In this document: positions 20,890 to 29,386 of the stretch, one piece after another
Layout of the letters: each line of letters begins with the position of its first letter
Numbering within the stretch: position 1 is the stretch's first letter
Source: an uncultured Pirellulaceae bacterium
GTDB taxonomy: Bacteria > Planctomycetota > Planctomycetia > Pirellulales > Pirellulaceae
Length of the DNA: 64,000 nt
Direction of reading: 5' to 3'
Assembly: GCA_937929805.1 (NCBI GenBank)
Contig: CALFUT010000007.1
Location: 1 to 64,000 of the forward strand
Notes under the pieces: generated by a model
Databases searched by the model: none
What the model was told of the DNA's origin: nothing
What the model saw: only the letters and a program-made list of their open reading frames with translations
Translations under genes and position numbers: made by a program

Positions 20890-21906
20890 GTGAATTACGC
20901 CGCCATTGGTCCCATCTCAATTCACCTTCCCGAAAAGGTAGAAACCAACGCCCAGCTGCAGGCAGCACATCCTCGCTGGAACATGGATTTGATCGCCGAG
21001 AAAACCGGCATTCTGCAGCGGCACGTGGCGGCTGAGGGCGAATGTAGTTCGGATCTTGCGGTTGCTGCGGCCCAGCGTTTATTCGAAGAGCATAACGTCG
21101 ACCCGGCTGAGATCGACTTCCTAATCCTGTGTACTCAGACGCCGGATTACGCACTGCCAACGACCGCGTGCCTCGTTCAGCAGCGGCTTGGTCTTCCGAC
21201 TCATTGCGGTGCGTTCGATTTTAATTTGGGGTGCAGCGGATTTGTGTACGGCTTGTCCATGGCGGACGGCTTGATTCGCTCTGGGGCGGCGAAACGAATT
21301 CTGTTTCTGACCGCTGAAACCTACACGAAAATGATCGACGAAAACGACCGTAGCCTGCGGACGATTTTTGGGGACGGAGCCGCCGCAACGTTGATCGAAA
21401 GCTCGGACCAGCAATCGCTACGTGGGTTTCGTTTTGGAACCGATGGCAGCGGAGCCGATACATTGCTGGCCGCTTGCGGAGGTTTTCGTCCGGGCGAGGA
21501 CGCGATCACGCCGCGGCACAAAAAGCGATGGAAGAGTGATTTGTACATGGACGGGCCCAGCCTGATCAACTTCACGGTTGGAAAGGTTCCGGACCTAGTG
21601 AAACAGATTTTGGATTCCGTTTCGCTTCAGACGTCTGATATCGGTACATTCCTGTTCCATCAAGCAACCAGAAAAATGCTCGAGCAGCTGATTCAGGTCC
21701 TTGAAATTGACGAGGCTCGCATGCCGATCCGTCTCCAAGAGGTCGGCAACACCGTGTCGTCCACGATTCCAATTCTGATTCATCAACTGCGAACCGGTGG
21801 CGAATTGTCCCCTGATCAACAGCACATGTTGATCGGATTTGGAGTAGGCTGGTCTTGGGCCGGTTGCGTTTGGCAAGACGTTTGGCAATCAAGCAGCTGC
21901 GGATAA
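20890..21906 (+). CDS. 3-oxoacyl-ACP synthase III-like enzyme (KAS III)
   Basis: A 338-residue thiolase-fold condensing enzyme. All three catalytic residues of the FabH type are present: cysteine in NLGCSGFVYGL, histidine in FLFHQATRKM and asparagine in VGNTVSSTIP. GDGAAATLIE and the C-terminal GFGVGWSWAG are also typical. KAS III enzymes start fatty-acid or related chains by condensing acyl-CoA with malonyl-ACP. I chose GTG at 20890, which follows AAAAGG at a proper distance; an upstream TTG at 20857 adds eleven unlikely residues. No fab gene is adjacent, so it could serve fatty acid, hydrocarbon or secondary-lipid synthesis. Confidence 0.9.
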   Translation: MNYAAIGPISIHLPEKVETNAQLQAAHPRWNMDLIAEKTGILQRHVAAEGECSSDLAVAAAQRLFEEHNVDPAEIDFLILCTQTPDYALPTTACLVQQRLGLPTHCGAFDFNLGCSGFVYGLSMADGLIRSGAAKRILFLTAETYTKMIDENDRSLRTIFGDGAAATLIESSDQQSLRGFRFGTDGSGADTLLAACGGFRPGEDAITPRHKKRWKSDLYMDGPSLINFTVGKVPDLVKQILDSVSLQTSDIGTFLFHQATRKMLEQLIQVLEIDEARMPIRLQEVGNTVSSTIPILIHQLRTGGELSPDQQHMLIGFGVGWSWAGCVWQDVWQSSSCG

Positions 21907-22002
21907 AAAATGGTGGCGGGGCCCCTTTTTACCGTCCCCCAGTGAACCAAAAACGAGAAACGAGCGACCCATCGCTCAGCAGGTAAGTAATGGAGCAAAA
22001 TC

Positions 22003-24519
22003 ATGACGCAAGAATGGCTTCCCGAAACAAAGATCCTGCAACAACTATCTGAAGACTCAAATGCCGAGCAGGTCGCAAGGATGTTCTGCCTAAGTGAATA
22101 CTATGAGCGTCTGGTCTTCTCAGCAGAGTATGAGGCAAGCGAAACTCTGCGTGAACTGATTGTCCCCACTAAATGTGGAAAGCAGTTAGTCAGTACTTGC
22201 TGCAAGCAGCATGGTGTCAAAGAGCCGGATGCGCTTCTCGCTTTATTTGGTCACTTCTGCCACCATGAAATCCTCATAGACAGTGAAAGTTCGGACCTAG
22301 ACGGAATTCGCCAAATTCTTGACGACGAATTGGGGCAAGATTTAGTCCGAATTCCTTATATTTGGGGACGACTGATTCATGACAAATTTCACACCGATGC
22401 TAAGTTCAACGCCCAAGAAAATATTCCGCATCAACTTGGGTGGGAGTTGCTTGAAGGTGCCCCCAGAGGAGTTTTTCAACATGGATTCTATGTTTCAGGG
22501 CCCTTTGGTGTTCTTGAATCAACCGAACATCGCTGGATACCAGTACATCCTGCCGTTACCTGCCACTATCGCGAAGGATCTAGTAAGCGAAGTAGAACGC
22601 TTGGCATAATCCCCGCCATGATAGGAGTCGTTCAAGCCCATTCATTCTTGGCAAACATACTGAATCATGAATTCGGCGCTGCGTCGGAATGGTCTCAGGC
22701 ATTGACTTGGTTTATGAGCAAGCAGATTCAAGGGCATCGCCTCGACTACGTTGACGTTACCACTGTGGTCGCAGAGTGCATTGTTGGTGACGAACGAACA
22801 AGACTGCTCGAAGAAGTTTTGAAAGACTCTATTGATCCTTCGGTGCGAGAATGCTTCAAATCCATCCCCGTACTGAAGTCATTAAAGTCGCTCCCGCCGA
22901 ATGAAAAGTCAAATAAGCTCAACGAATTCCAACAACTACAGCTTCTCTGGGTAGCAGATTCTGACACATTGGTGCGAGCAATTGACGCTATTGTAACGAA
23001 TCGACGAATCAACGTTCACGAAAGCGAAATCCGCACTCCTGTCAAGCGACCGCCGAGCAGGGCAATAACTTTTGGTTCAGAGCTTTCGCAATTCGGAATT
23101 CGCGCTGGGCACCCAGAGCCATTCGCGCATCTTTGCAATTCTGTTTTGGAATCCCACTCGAAACTTGAAAAAGAAAACGATTTAGCTTGGAAGCTAGGTG
23201 TTGACCCTACCGATGGTTTACACAGTGCGCTGACCGAGTTCGTTCGCCGCGAAGGGCCAGGTACTGCTGTTGAAAGGTTGATTCTCTCAAGTCGAGGAGT
23301 CACTGAAATTGTTGCGGAGAAACTCGGACTCAAGATTGGCGACATGAATTTGCAGAACCCGACGGCAATGTCACGAATCTTATGGAAGTTCGGATTCGAA
23401 TTGCCACGGCACGACAATGTTTTGGAACGACTAAAAGTCAGGATTGGGACTTTCGAGGATTTGATTGGCGAGGTTGACGGGTCAACTGGAGAAGATGCCC
23501 GACAGAAAATTCGTGCAGAAGGTGTGAATCTGTTCGTATCAGTAGAAGAATTCCTAGATAGAGTCATTTCGTACAACGTTTGGCTTACTACCAACGATCA
23601 TTGGAACTCGGGCTTCAAATATCGAATCTCGGAAGCACGAATTTCAGTTGCAGCTCTTCTTGGTTCAGAATTGGCTACCGATCATGGCACTGTCACTTGG
23701 AACCCAACTGGTGAAAATGCCTTGGGAACTCAATTGACATACTTAAGCGCCTACCTTGCGGCGATCGAAGAATTGTCAGTGGCCGAACGATCAAAAATTC
23801 CTAGTGCTACAGAACCAATCACGGGTGGGCGCGAGCAAACGCAGGAGTACTCAAGAGAAAACTTGGGATACCCATCAAAAGAAAGAGCGAGAAGGCCCGG
23901 CATTCATTCAGATTCTACACTTGATGAATTCCAACGACCCTTTCCATTCAATCACACGCAGTTGTGGGCCGACGCCGATGCTTCCGAATTTGAAAAATAC
24001 AAGGCGGCTTTAAAAAGTGTTGTCAAGCAACTAGCGAAAGCCGATATCCCGGGTGTGCGAAACGGCCTAGACCATCAAAGGGACGAAAGCCGATTTCCGA
24101 CTGAAGACCAATTATCGATGTGCGCGACGTATCTAAAGAAGGCAGTGTCGTTTGCGGAAAAGAGACTTATTTATCCTGTGACATATTGGTTTGATAAATC
24201 AATCCATCACAGTTTTGGCTTTAAGGACTACGTTTTTGAAAGTCAATCAGGTGACCACCTACAACTCCATCGCCCCTCTACCGTAAGTTCATTGCCGTCA
24301 GTTTCCAGAATGCACACTTTAATTTTCGCACCTGTTAATTTCCTTGGGGCTGCAGACAGTCGATTGTTTTTCCGCCTGTTGGGAGAAAGTGAATGGGCTG
24401 CATACTGGGAAGAGTATCCTAGATTCTTTTCACTCGAAGCATCAAGCGAGGACGACAATGGGTTCGAGGAACTCACTTCGCTATCTGAAGACGACTCAAT
24501 TGACTTCGGCTCGCAATGA
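22003..24519 (+). CDS. Unknown 838-residue protein with HEPN-like RNxxxH motif
   Basis: I do not recognise this gene. It encodes 838 soluble residues with no signal peptide or membrane helix. A possible Cys/His-rich N-terminal part has CGKQLVSTCCKQHG and FGHFCHHE. A middle region (ERLKVRIGTFEDLIGEV ... VEEFLDRVISYNVWLT) is helical. At about residue 683 is GVRNGLDHQRDE, in a helical setting: RNxxxH is the active-site pattern of HEPN-domain ribonucleases. The last 25 residues are acidic. The ATG at 22003 follows AGCAGGTAAGTAATGGAG, a plausible ribosome site. The gene looks more AT-rich than its neighbours (three 60-base lines counted by hand gave 23, 28 and 30 G+C), suggesting acquisition. The role is unknown; a defence or toxin function is only a guess. 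Confidence 0.8.
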   Translation: MTQEWLPETKILQQLSEDSNAEQVARMFCLSEYYERLVFSAEYEASETLRELIVPTKCGKQLVSTCCKQHGVKEPDALLALFGHFCHHEILIDSESSDLDGIRQILDDELGQDLVRIPYIWGRLIHDKFHTDAKFNAQENIPHQLGWELLEGAPRGVFQHGFYVSGPFGVLESTEHRWIPVHPAVTCHYREGSSKRSRTLGIIPAMIGVVQAHSFLANILNHEFGAASEWSQALTWFMSKQIQGHRLDYVDVTTVVAECIVGDERTRLLEEVLKDSIDPSVRECFKSIPVLKSLKSLPPNEKSNKLNEFQQLQLLWVADSDTLVRAIDAIVTNRRINVHESEIRTPVKRPPSRAITFGSELSQFGIRAGHPEPFAHLCNSVLESHSKLEKENDLAWKLGVDPTDGLHSALTEFVRREGPGTAVERLILSSRGVTEIVAEKLGLKIGDMNLQNPTAMSRILWKFGFELPRHDNVLERLKVRIGTFEDLIGEVDGSTGEDARQKIRAEGVNLFVSVEEFLDRVISYNVWLTTNDHWNSGFKYRISEARISVAALLGSELATDHGTVTWNPTGENALGTQLTYLSAYLAAIEELSVAERSKIPSATEPITGGREQTQEYSRENLGYPSKERARRPGIHSDSTLDEFQRPFPFNHTQLWADADASEFEKYKAALKSVVKQLAKADIPGVRNGLDHQRDESRFPTEDQLSMCATYLKKAVSFAEKRLIYPVTYWFDKSIHHSFGFKDYVFESQSGDHLQLHRPSTVSSLPSVSRMHTLIFAPVNFLGAADSRLFFRLLGESEWAAYWEEYPRFFSLEASSEDDNGFEELTSLSEDDSIDFGSQ

Positions 24520-24697
24520 AAGGTGTCGGAGACCTGTTGTAGAAAGCAGGTAGTTCTAGTTTGATTGTTTTCGTGATGTTCTGTTTGCTTCGTGCCAAAA
24601 CTTTTCCCGACACCGTTTCCCCAACTGATACCCTTCCTCGCCCAAATTGAGTTGATGGCAACGGCAGTTTGACATGATGTTTCTGTATAATGAGTTG

Positions 24698-25219
24698 ATG
24701 AACGCCGACGGAGAGAAAAAAAGAGCGATCGACCAGTCAACTACTGCCCGTATCGCGACCGCCTATCACGAGGCTGGGCATGCCGTGATGGCGGTTTCTC
24801 TTGGTAGAACGATTCACAAAGCAACCATTGCTCCTGCCAAAATTCAGACGGGCGGGACGCGGATGGGGGCCGTGAAGTTAGAGCGAGGTCGCCGAAAGTC
24901 GGGGCAAGATTGGCTGGAGGATGAAGTGCTAATCCTGTTTGCCGGCATGGTCGCCGAAGCTCAGTTCACCGGATCGCGTTGCACCCAAGGAGCCGCCTCC
25001 GACTTGCGAGCGATTGAAAAGCTGCTGTGTACCCGCGCCCAAACAGAGCGGCAATTCGAAAAACTACATCGCCGGTTGTTGGACAAAACTGAGCATTTGC
25101 TAAGCGATCAGGTTCACGAGAAAGCGATCGCGGTCGTGGCCGAACAGTTGCTGCTTCATGAAACCATCAAGGGAAGACTGGTGAAGCACTACTTCGAGCA
25201 AGTCACTGGCGGTAAGTAA
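24698..25219 (+). CDS. Stand-alone FtsH-type (M41) peptidase-domain protein
   Basis: About 173 residues. AYHEAGHAVMAV at about residue 20 is the HExxH zinc site of the M41 peptidases (FtsH), and the later LILFAGMVAEAQFTG ... ASDLRAIEKLL matches the segment carrying the third zinc ligand in FtsH (AGGRAAEE ... SDLxxAT). The AAA ATPase and membrane helices of FtsH are absent, so it cannot unfold substrates by itself. I place the start at ATG 24698; ATG 24674 would add eight residues but overlaps a TATAAT at 24686-24691. It follows the unknown 838-residue gene by about 180 bases on the same strand. Planctomycetes often carry such truncated M41-like proteins; function is unknown. Confidence 0.8.
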   Translation: MNADGEKKRAIDQSTTARIATAYHEAGHAVMAVSLGRTIHKATIAPAKIQTGGTRMGAVKLERGRRKSGQDWLEDEVLILFAGMVAEAQFTGSRCTQGAASDLRAIEKLLCTRAQTERQFEKLHRRLLDKTEHLLSDQVHEKAIAVVAEQLLLHETIKGRLVKHYFEQVTGGK

Positions 25220-25348
25220 TTTTGGCCGTCGAAAAACAAACGCCGCAACTACTTTGGGAAACCGCGCTCAAAAAGTCGAACTCACTTTTTGATACTTTGA
25301 CTTGACGTGCTGACCAGCCTTGTTGCTGGGCACGAATGAAGCACCAAC

Positions 25349-26749
25349 TCAATCGGCGGGCTTCTTGCCAATCGATTGCATTCCGTCGACGAGGGCCAAG
25401 TCTTCCGACGGGCGAACGGTTCGCATATCCAACAGCATGCGATCCTTGTTGACTCGCCCAAATACCGGAGCCTTCAAGCTTCTCATGGCGGCTGCCAAAG
25501 AGTTGATCGAGCCCTCGGCGGAAGCAAACGAAACACACCACGTCGCGATCCGCTGGGTCGGCAAACTGCCTCCACCAAGCATCGATTGATCCTCAACCAC
25601 CGAGACGTCTTTCAGCGCCGGATTGCTGCCCAGCTGTACCGCGATTTTTTCTGCTCGCAGCTTCAAGTTCTCGACCGGCGTGGACAACATTTGAAGAATC
25701 GGCACCGACTGCTCGGCTTCATCGATGTTCCGGTAAAGTTGAAGTGTTGCACTTAAGGCCGCCAGCGTCATCTTGCCGACCCGCATCGCTCGCATCAACG
25801 GATCGGACAAAATCTTATCGATGTATTTTTTCTTGCCGACGATGATCCCACATTGAGGACCACCAATCAGTTTGTCACCGCTAAAGAGTGCGATGTCTGC
25901 TCCATCACGAATACTCTCGGACGCGACAGGTTCATCGGTCAGGCCGTACTTTGAAAAATCGATCAAGGCTCCTGATCCAATGTCATCGATGACGGGCAGA
26001 TCGTGTGACGCGGCAATGTCGGCCAGTTCTCGGGTCGAGACTGATTTCGTAAACCCGACCACTTCGAAATTGCTTGGGTGGACTCGTAGTAGAGCCCCAG
26101 TTTCTTCGTTGATGGCGTAGGAGTAGTCAGCAGGATGAGTCTTATTGGTTGTTCCGACTTCCTTCAATTTGGCTCCGCTGCATTCCATCACGTCAGGCAG
26201 TCGGTAGCTTCCTCCAATTTCAATCAACTGGCCCCGCGAAACGATGACTTCTTTGCCTTTGGCGATTGCAGACAGGGTTAGCATGGTCGCCGCCGCGTTA
26301 TTGTTGACCACCGCGGCCGCTTCGGCTCCTGTCAATTCGCACAGCAATCGTTCGACCGCCCGAATCCGTTGCCCCCGTTGCCCGTCGCGTAAATCGACTT
26401 CGACACTGGCGTAGCCGGATGCGATCGCAGAAACGGCGTTGGCGGCCGAGCTTGCCAGCGGTGCGCGGCCGAGGCCAGTGTGTAGGATGACTCCCGTGGC
26501 ATTGATCACAGGTTTGAGCGCGGGCTGTTCTTCGGTTTCTAGCCAGTCCGCGATTTTGTCTGCCAGTTCTTGCGGCGTTGGAATCGAAACGTCTTCGGTT
26601 GCTGCGGTGACCTGATCGCGTAAGTCATCCAGAAACGTACGTACTCCATCGACGACAACTCGATGGTTGACGCTGTCGACCATTTCCTTGAGGCGTGGGT
26701 TTTCAAGCAGCTGATTGACCGAGGGCAGATTGCGAAAGATGTTGGGCAT
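25349..26749 (-). CDS. selA: L-seryl-tRNA(Sec) selenium transferase
   Basis: A 466-residue PLP enzyme of the usual SelA length. It converts seryl-tRNA(Sec) to selenocysteinyl-tRNA(Sec) using selenophosphate. Motifs include LPSVNQLLENP at the N-terminus, PVINATGVILHTGLGRAPL, VNNNAAA, SRGQLIEIGGSYRLPDVM, EVGTTNKTH and the PLP-lysine segment LFSGDKLIGGPQCG at about residue 294. The C-terminal PTQRIATWCVSF and PVFGRVNKDRMLLDMRTV are also conserved. Its presence implies that this organism makes selenoproteins. SelB, SelD and tRNA(Sec) are not in the window. A possible -10 (TATAAT, complement of 26809-26814) lies 60 bases upstream of the ATG. Confidence 0.96.
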   Translation of the reverse strand: MPNIFRNLPSVNQLLENPRLKEMVDSVNHRVVVDGVRTFLDDLRDQVTAATEDVSIPTPQELADKIADWLETEEQPALKPVINATGVILHTGLGRAPLASSAANAVSAIASGYASVEVDLRDGQRGQRIRAVERLLCELTGAEAAAVVNNNAAATMLTLSAIAKGKEVIVSRGQLIEIGGSYRLPDVMECSGAKLKEVGTTNKTHPADYSYAINEETGALLRVHPSNFEVVGFTKSVSTRELADIAASHDLPVIDDIGSGALIDFSKYGLTDEPVASESIRDGADIALFSGDKLIGGPQCGIIVGKKKYIDKILSDPLMRAMRVGKMTLAALSATLQLYRNIDEAEQSVPILQMLSTPVENLKLRAEKIAVQLGSNPALKDVSVVEDQSMLGGGSLPTQRIATWCVSFASAEGSINSLAAAMRSLKAPVFGRVNKDRMLLDMRTVRPSEDLALVDGMQSIGKKPAD

Positions 26750-26808
26750 TCGTCTGGAAAATGAATGAGGAAGATGCGTGAATCGATTACTTCATATTCG
26801 ATTGCAGC

Positions 26809-26814
26809 ATTATA
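26809..26814 (-). promoter_or_regulatory. Possible -10 box for selA
   Basis: Minus-strand AGCTATAATGC lies about 60 bases before the selA ATG. No good -35 hexamer is seen 17 bases upstream. The similar word GGCTATAATGG occurs before the gene at 31104-34172. Confidence 0.3.
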
Positions 26815-26929
26815 GCTAAAACCTGCCTCGGCGCGGGATGCAAGAGTAAAGCGGCCACCTTGTTAGCGACCAAACGCTCAAAGCGAATCCTTCCTAACGA
26901 TTTTAACGTGGAGGCGTTGCGGAGTCTGG

Positions 26930-27130
26930 AGCGGCTGGCTTAGCCCGACGCAAGCCGAGTGGTATGCTTGGCCAAAGCCAAATCAAAGGGGGCGGGCGGA
27001 GTGTATGTGCCGCACTGAGGTAAGGGCTAAACCATCCAAGCGGGGCGGACGGAGCCTTCCCCTCCCTGAGTTTAAGCTCGGGCGGCGCTTCACCCACCTG
27101 AACACGGCTCGGGTGACGCCTTGTCGCCGC
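26930..27130 (-). repeat. GC-rich intergenic repeat, copy A
   Basis: The core on the minus strand runs from 27067 down to about 26990. It begins GGGAGGGGAAGGCTCCGTCC, continues with GCCCCGCTTGGATG, and ends near CTCCGCCCGCCCC. The first 30 or so bases are nearly identical to copies at 53032 and 61999. The adjacent 26930-26975 holds a partly palindromic GGCTTAGCCCGACGCAAGCC. The whole fills the 394-base space between selA and the HU-like gene. No gene is seen in it. Confidence 0.7.
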
Positions 27131-27143
27131 GCTGGCGAAGCAA

Positions 27144-27494
27144 CTAGTCCATGTCCCCGTCGGCTTCGCGGTCTGCCAGCAGAGAATCCAGATAGCGAGT
27201 ATCTGTCTCCGGTCCCGGAACGTGGTTGACTCGCTGTTCCATTTCTCGGCCCGCTTTAAAAGTGACCACGAACTTTTCAGGCACGTCTACGGTATCACCC
27301 GTTTTCGGGTTCCGTCCTTTTCTTGCAGCGCGTTTCTTGACTTCGAACACACCGAAATTTCGTAACTCAATACGCCCGTCGTTGACCAAGACGTCAATGA
27401 TGCCGTCAAACGTTTTTTGCACGATCTCTTTCGTCTTGAGTTGGGTCAAGCCAAGCTCTTCGGAAATCGTTCGGACGATGTCTTTTTTCGTCAT
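27144..27494 (-). CDS. HU/IHF-family DNA-binding protein
   Basis: A 116-residue histone-like protein. The first 92 or so residues fit [23 protein letters not shown], the helical [39 protein letters not shown] with the DNA-contacting beta arm, and [17 protein letters not shown] proteins bend and compact DNA as dimers. There is a C-terminal tail of about 25 acidic residues ([16 protein letters not shown]) not found in standard 90-residue HU. GRNPKTG supports a real DNA-binding arm. It ends at the repeat copy A. Whether it is HU- or IHF-like cannot be decided. Confidence 0.93.
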   Translation of the reverse strand: MTKKDIVRTISEELGLTQLKTKEIVQKTFDGIIDVLVNDGRIELRNFGVFEVKKRAARKGRNPKTGDTVDVPEKFVVTFKAGREMEQRVNHVPGPETDTRYLDSLLADREADGDMD

Positions 27495-27720
27495 GTTGGA
27501 GAGACCGCGAAACTGGAGCGAACTAGCGAGCCGTACGATGCGTGAGTTGTCACGATGACCGGAGTAATGGACCAGAGCAGCTGCAAGTTTACAAATGGTT
27601 AACGCTCAAGTCAAATTTGGACGAATTTTGGAACTAGCTTGGCAAAAAGCGGGTCGCCTAACAGATAATTAGGTCCAATTGAAAGACCTTGGCTGTGGCG
27701 AGACTTTCCGCCTATCCCGC

Positions 27721-28173
27721 CTAAATACGCATGGTTTTACGTTGCGCCTCGATCGAGTCGAGCTGATGCAATTTTCCTTTTCCACTTCCGGGGCATTCTT
27801 CGCACGTTTGCTCCCAATCGGCCTCGGTGCGAAGATTGCTGTCCCAGAAAGGCCACGTCATGCATTGTCTCGGTCTGGCCTCGTAAACCGTGCAGCCGCG
27901 AGTTTCCGTGTCAAGAAACACGCAGTCACCATTCGGAAACTCTTTCAAACTTTTTCGAATGCCGATCTTCCTGACGTAGTCGGACTCAAATGCTTCGACA
28001 TCCATTTCCTTTGCTGCTGCCATGTCAGCAATTTCTTGCTTATTGACCCAAACAAAGCCCGGAGCCCCTGAACAACAATCACCGCACCCAGAGCATGTGA
28101 AGCGTAGTCCGTCCTTGTACCACGGTTCGGCTTCCGCAGCCTTGTTGTTCGCGTTGTCTGTTTTTCCAGCCAT
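27721..28173 (-). CDS. YkgJ-type cysteine-cluster protein
   Basis: A 150-residue protein of the YkgJ (zinc/iron-chelating cysteine cluster) family. The characteristic cysteines are all present: FTCSGCGDCCSG near residue 25, NGDCVFLD, RGCTVYEARPRQCMTWPFW and QTCEECPG. Members bind a metal or Fe-S centre; the biochemical role is mostly unknown. It begins 40 bases after the cysteine desulfurase gene on the same strand, so it is probably in the same transcript, fitting a role in cofactor or metal handling. Confidence 0.9.
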   Translation of the reverse strand: MAGKTDNANNKAAEAEPWYKDGLRFTCSGCGDCCSGAPGFVWVNKQEIADMAAAKEMDVEAFESDYVRKIGIRKSLKEFPNGDCVFLDTETRGCTVYEARPRQCMTWPFWDSNLRTEADWEQTCEECPGSGKGKLHQLDSIEAQRKTMRI

Positions 28174-28212
28174 GTTGAATGTTTCCGGCGGTAAAGGTTG
28201 TGTCGAATCAGC

Positions 28213-29382
28213 TCAAACAGACGCCAACTGAGTCAGCGCGTCGGTCAATGCGTCAATATCAGCGATCGTGTTGAAATGCCCCACGCTTATTCTGACCGTT
28301 CCCTCAAGTTTATCGCTGCCGATCGATTTGTGAACTAGAGGCGAGCAGTGCAAGCCCGATCGAACTTGGATTCCAAATTGGGAATCGAGTACGTTCGCGA
28401 CATCGGCAGGAAGCATTTTTTCAATCTGTAAACTGACAACTCCAGCCCCGCCATCGTTGCGTGCACGCGAGTAAACTCGGATGCCGTCGTGATTTTCGGC
28501 AAAGGCCAAGAAACGCTCAATCAATTCATTCGTGTTCGACTTTATGGAAGCCACTGTCTCAGTTGTAATAAATTCCAACGCGGCACCTAGGCCAAGAATT
28601 CCACCAACGTTCAAGTTGCCGGACTCAAGCCGAAAAGGCATTTCGGTCGGCTGCTGAGTCTGTTCGCTTGCGGTTCCTGTCCCTCCCAATCGGAACGGCT
28701 CGGTTTGCTCGATCGCACGATCGTTGGCGTACAGAAAACCGGTCCCTAACGGTCCCATCAGTCCTTTGTGCCCGGAAGAAGCAAAGAAGTCACATCCAAG
28801 CGCGTTGACATCTACCGGAATGTGACCGACCGACTGCGCTCCGTCAACTAGGAACAAGCATTCAGGAGGTTTCTCCAACGAGCCAATTTTTTCAACCGGC
28901 TGAATGGTGCCAAGCACGTTGCTGACATGGGAGACGCAGATCATTTTGGTGTCGTTGGTGATCGCGTCTTCCAGTTGATCGACATCCACCTGGCCGTTTG
29001 AATCAATTCCGATCTTCGTCAGTTTAATCACGCCCGTTTCTTCAAGGTAATGCAGCGGACGCAGGACCGAGTTGTGCTCAAGCACGGAAGTGATTGCGTG
29101 GTCTCCCGGACGCAGCACGCCTCGAATCGCGATATTCAGCGAGTCCGTTCCGTTGAAGGTGAAAGCCACTTGATTCGGATCGTTGGCACCAATCAAGTTT
29201 GCAAGCCGCGACCGGACCTGCTGAACCTTCCGATCAACCAGTACCGGGTCGGACGCAACGCTTCTTCCGGCCGCCGAACCATGGTTCGCGTAGAAGTCTG
29301 CGATCGCCTCGACCACCGATCGAGGCTTGGGCCAACTGGTTGCCGCGTTGTCCAAGTAAATTCGAGCTGCCTGTTCGTTCAA
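28213..29382 (-). CDS. Class V aminotransferase-fold cysteine desulfurase (selenocysteine lyase-like)
   Basis: A 389-residue PLP enzyme of the SufS/CsdA-like group. Key features: IYLDNAATSWPKP at the start, TSVLEHNSVLRPL, VDGAQSVGHIPVD, the PLP lysine in ASSGHKGLMGPLGTGFLY, and the reactive cysteine in RSGLHCSPLVHKSIGS. The sulfur (or selenium) atom is taken from cysteine (or selenocysteine) via that cysteine. It is closest in style to the cysteine desulfurase family annotated near selenium and molybdenum genes in other bacteria (recalled, not checked). I place the start at TTG 29382, four bases after the moaA stop; the frame opens earlier but overlaps moaA. Confidence 0.9.
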   Translation of the reverse strand: MNEQAARIYLDNAATSWPKPRSVVEAIADFYANHGSAAGRSVASDPVLVDRKVQQVRSRLANLIGANDPNQVAFTFNGTDSLNIAIRGVLRPGDHAITSVLEHNSVLRPLHYLEETGVIKLTKIGIDSNGQVDVDQLEDAITNDTKMICVSHVSNVLGTIQPVEKIGSLEKPPECLFLVDGAQSVGHIPVDVNALGCDFFASSGHKGLMGPLGTGFLYANDRAIEQTEPFRLGGTGTASEQTQQPTEMPFRLESGNLNVGGILGLGAALEFITTETVASIKSNTNELIERFLAFAENHDGIRVYSRARNDGGAGVVSLQIEKMLPADVANVLDSQFGIQVRSGLHCSPLVHKSIGSDKLEGTVRISVGHFNTIADIDALTDALTQLASV

Positions 29383-29386
29383 AAAC

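Noticed and set aside
24669-24691. TTGACA and TATAAT before the M41 peptidase gene
   Set aside because: The spacer is only 11 bases, too short for a sigma-70 promoter; the TATAAT alone could still be a -10.
25268-25292. Hairpin TCAAAAAGT/ACTTTTTGA between the peptidase and selA
   Set aside because: The stem is AT-rich and weak, without a proper T tract; not called as a terminator.
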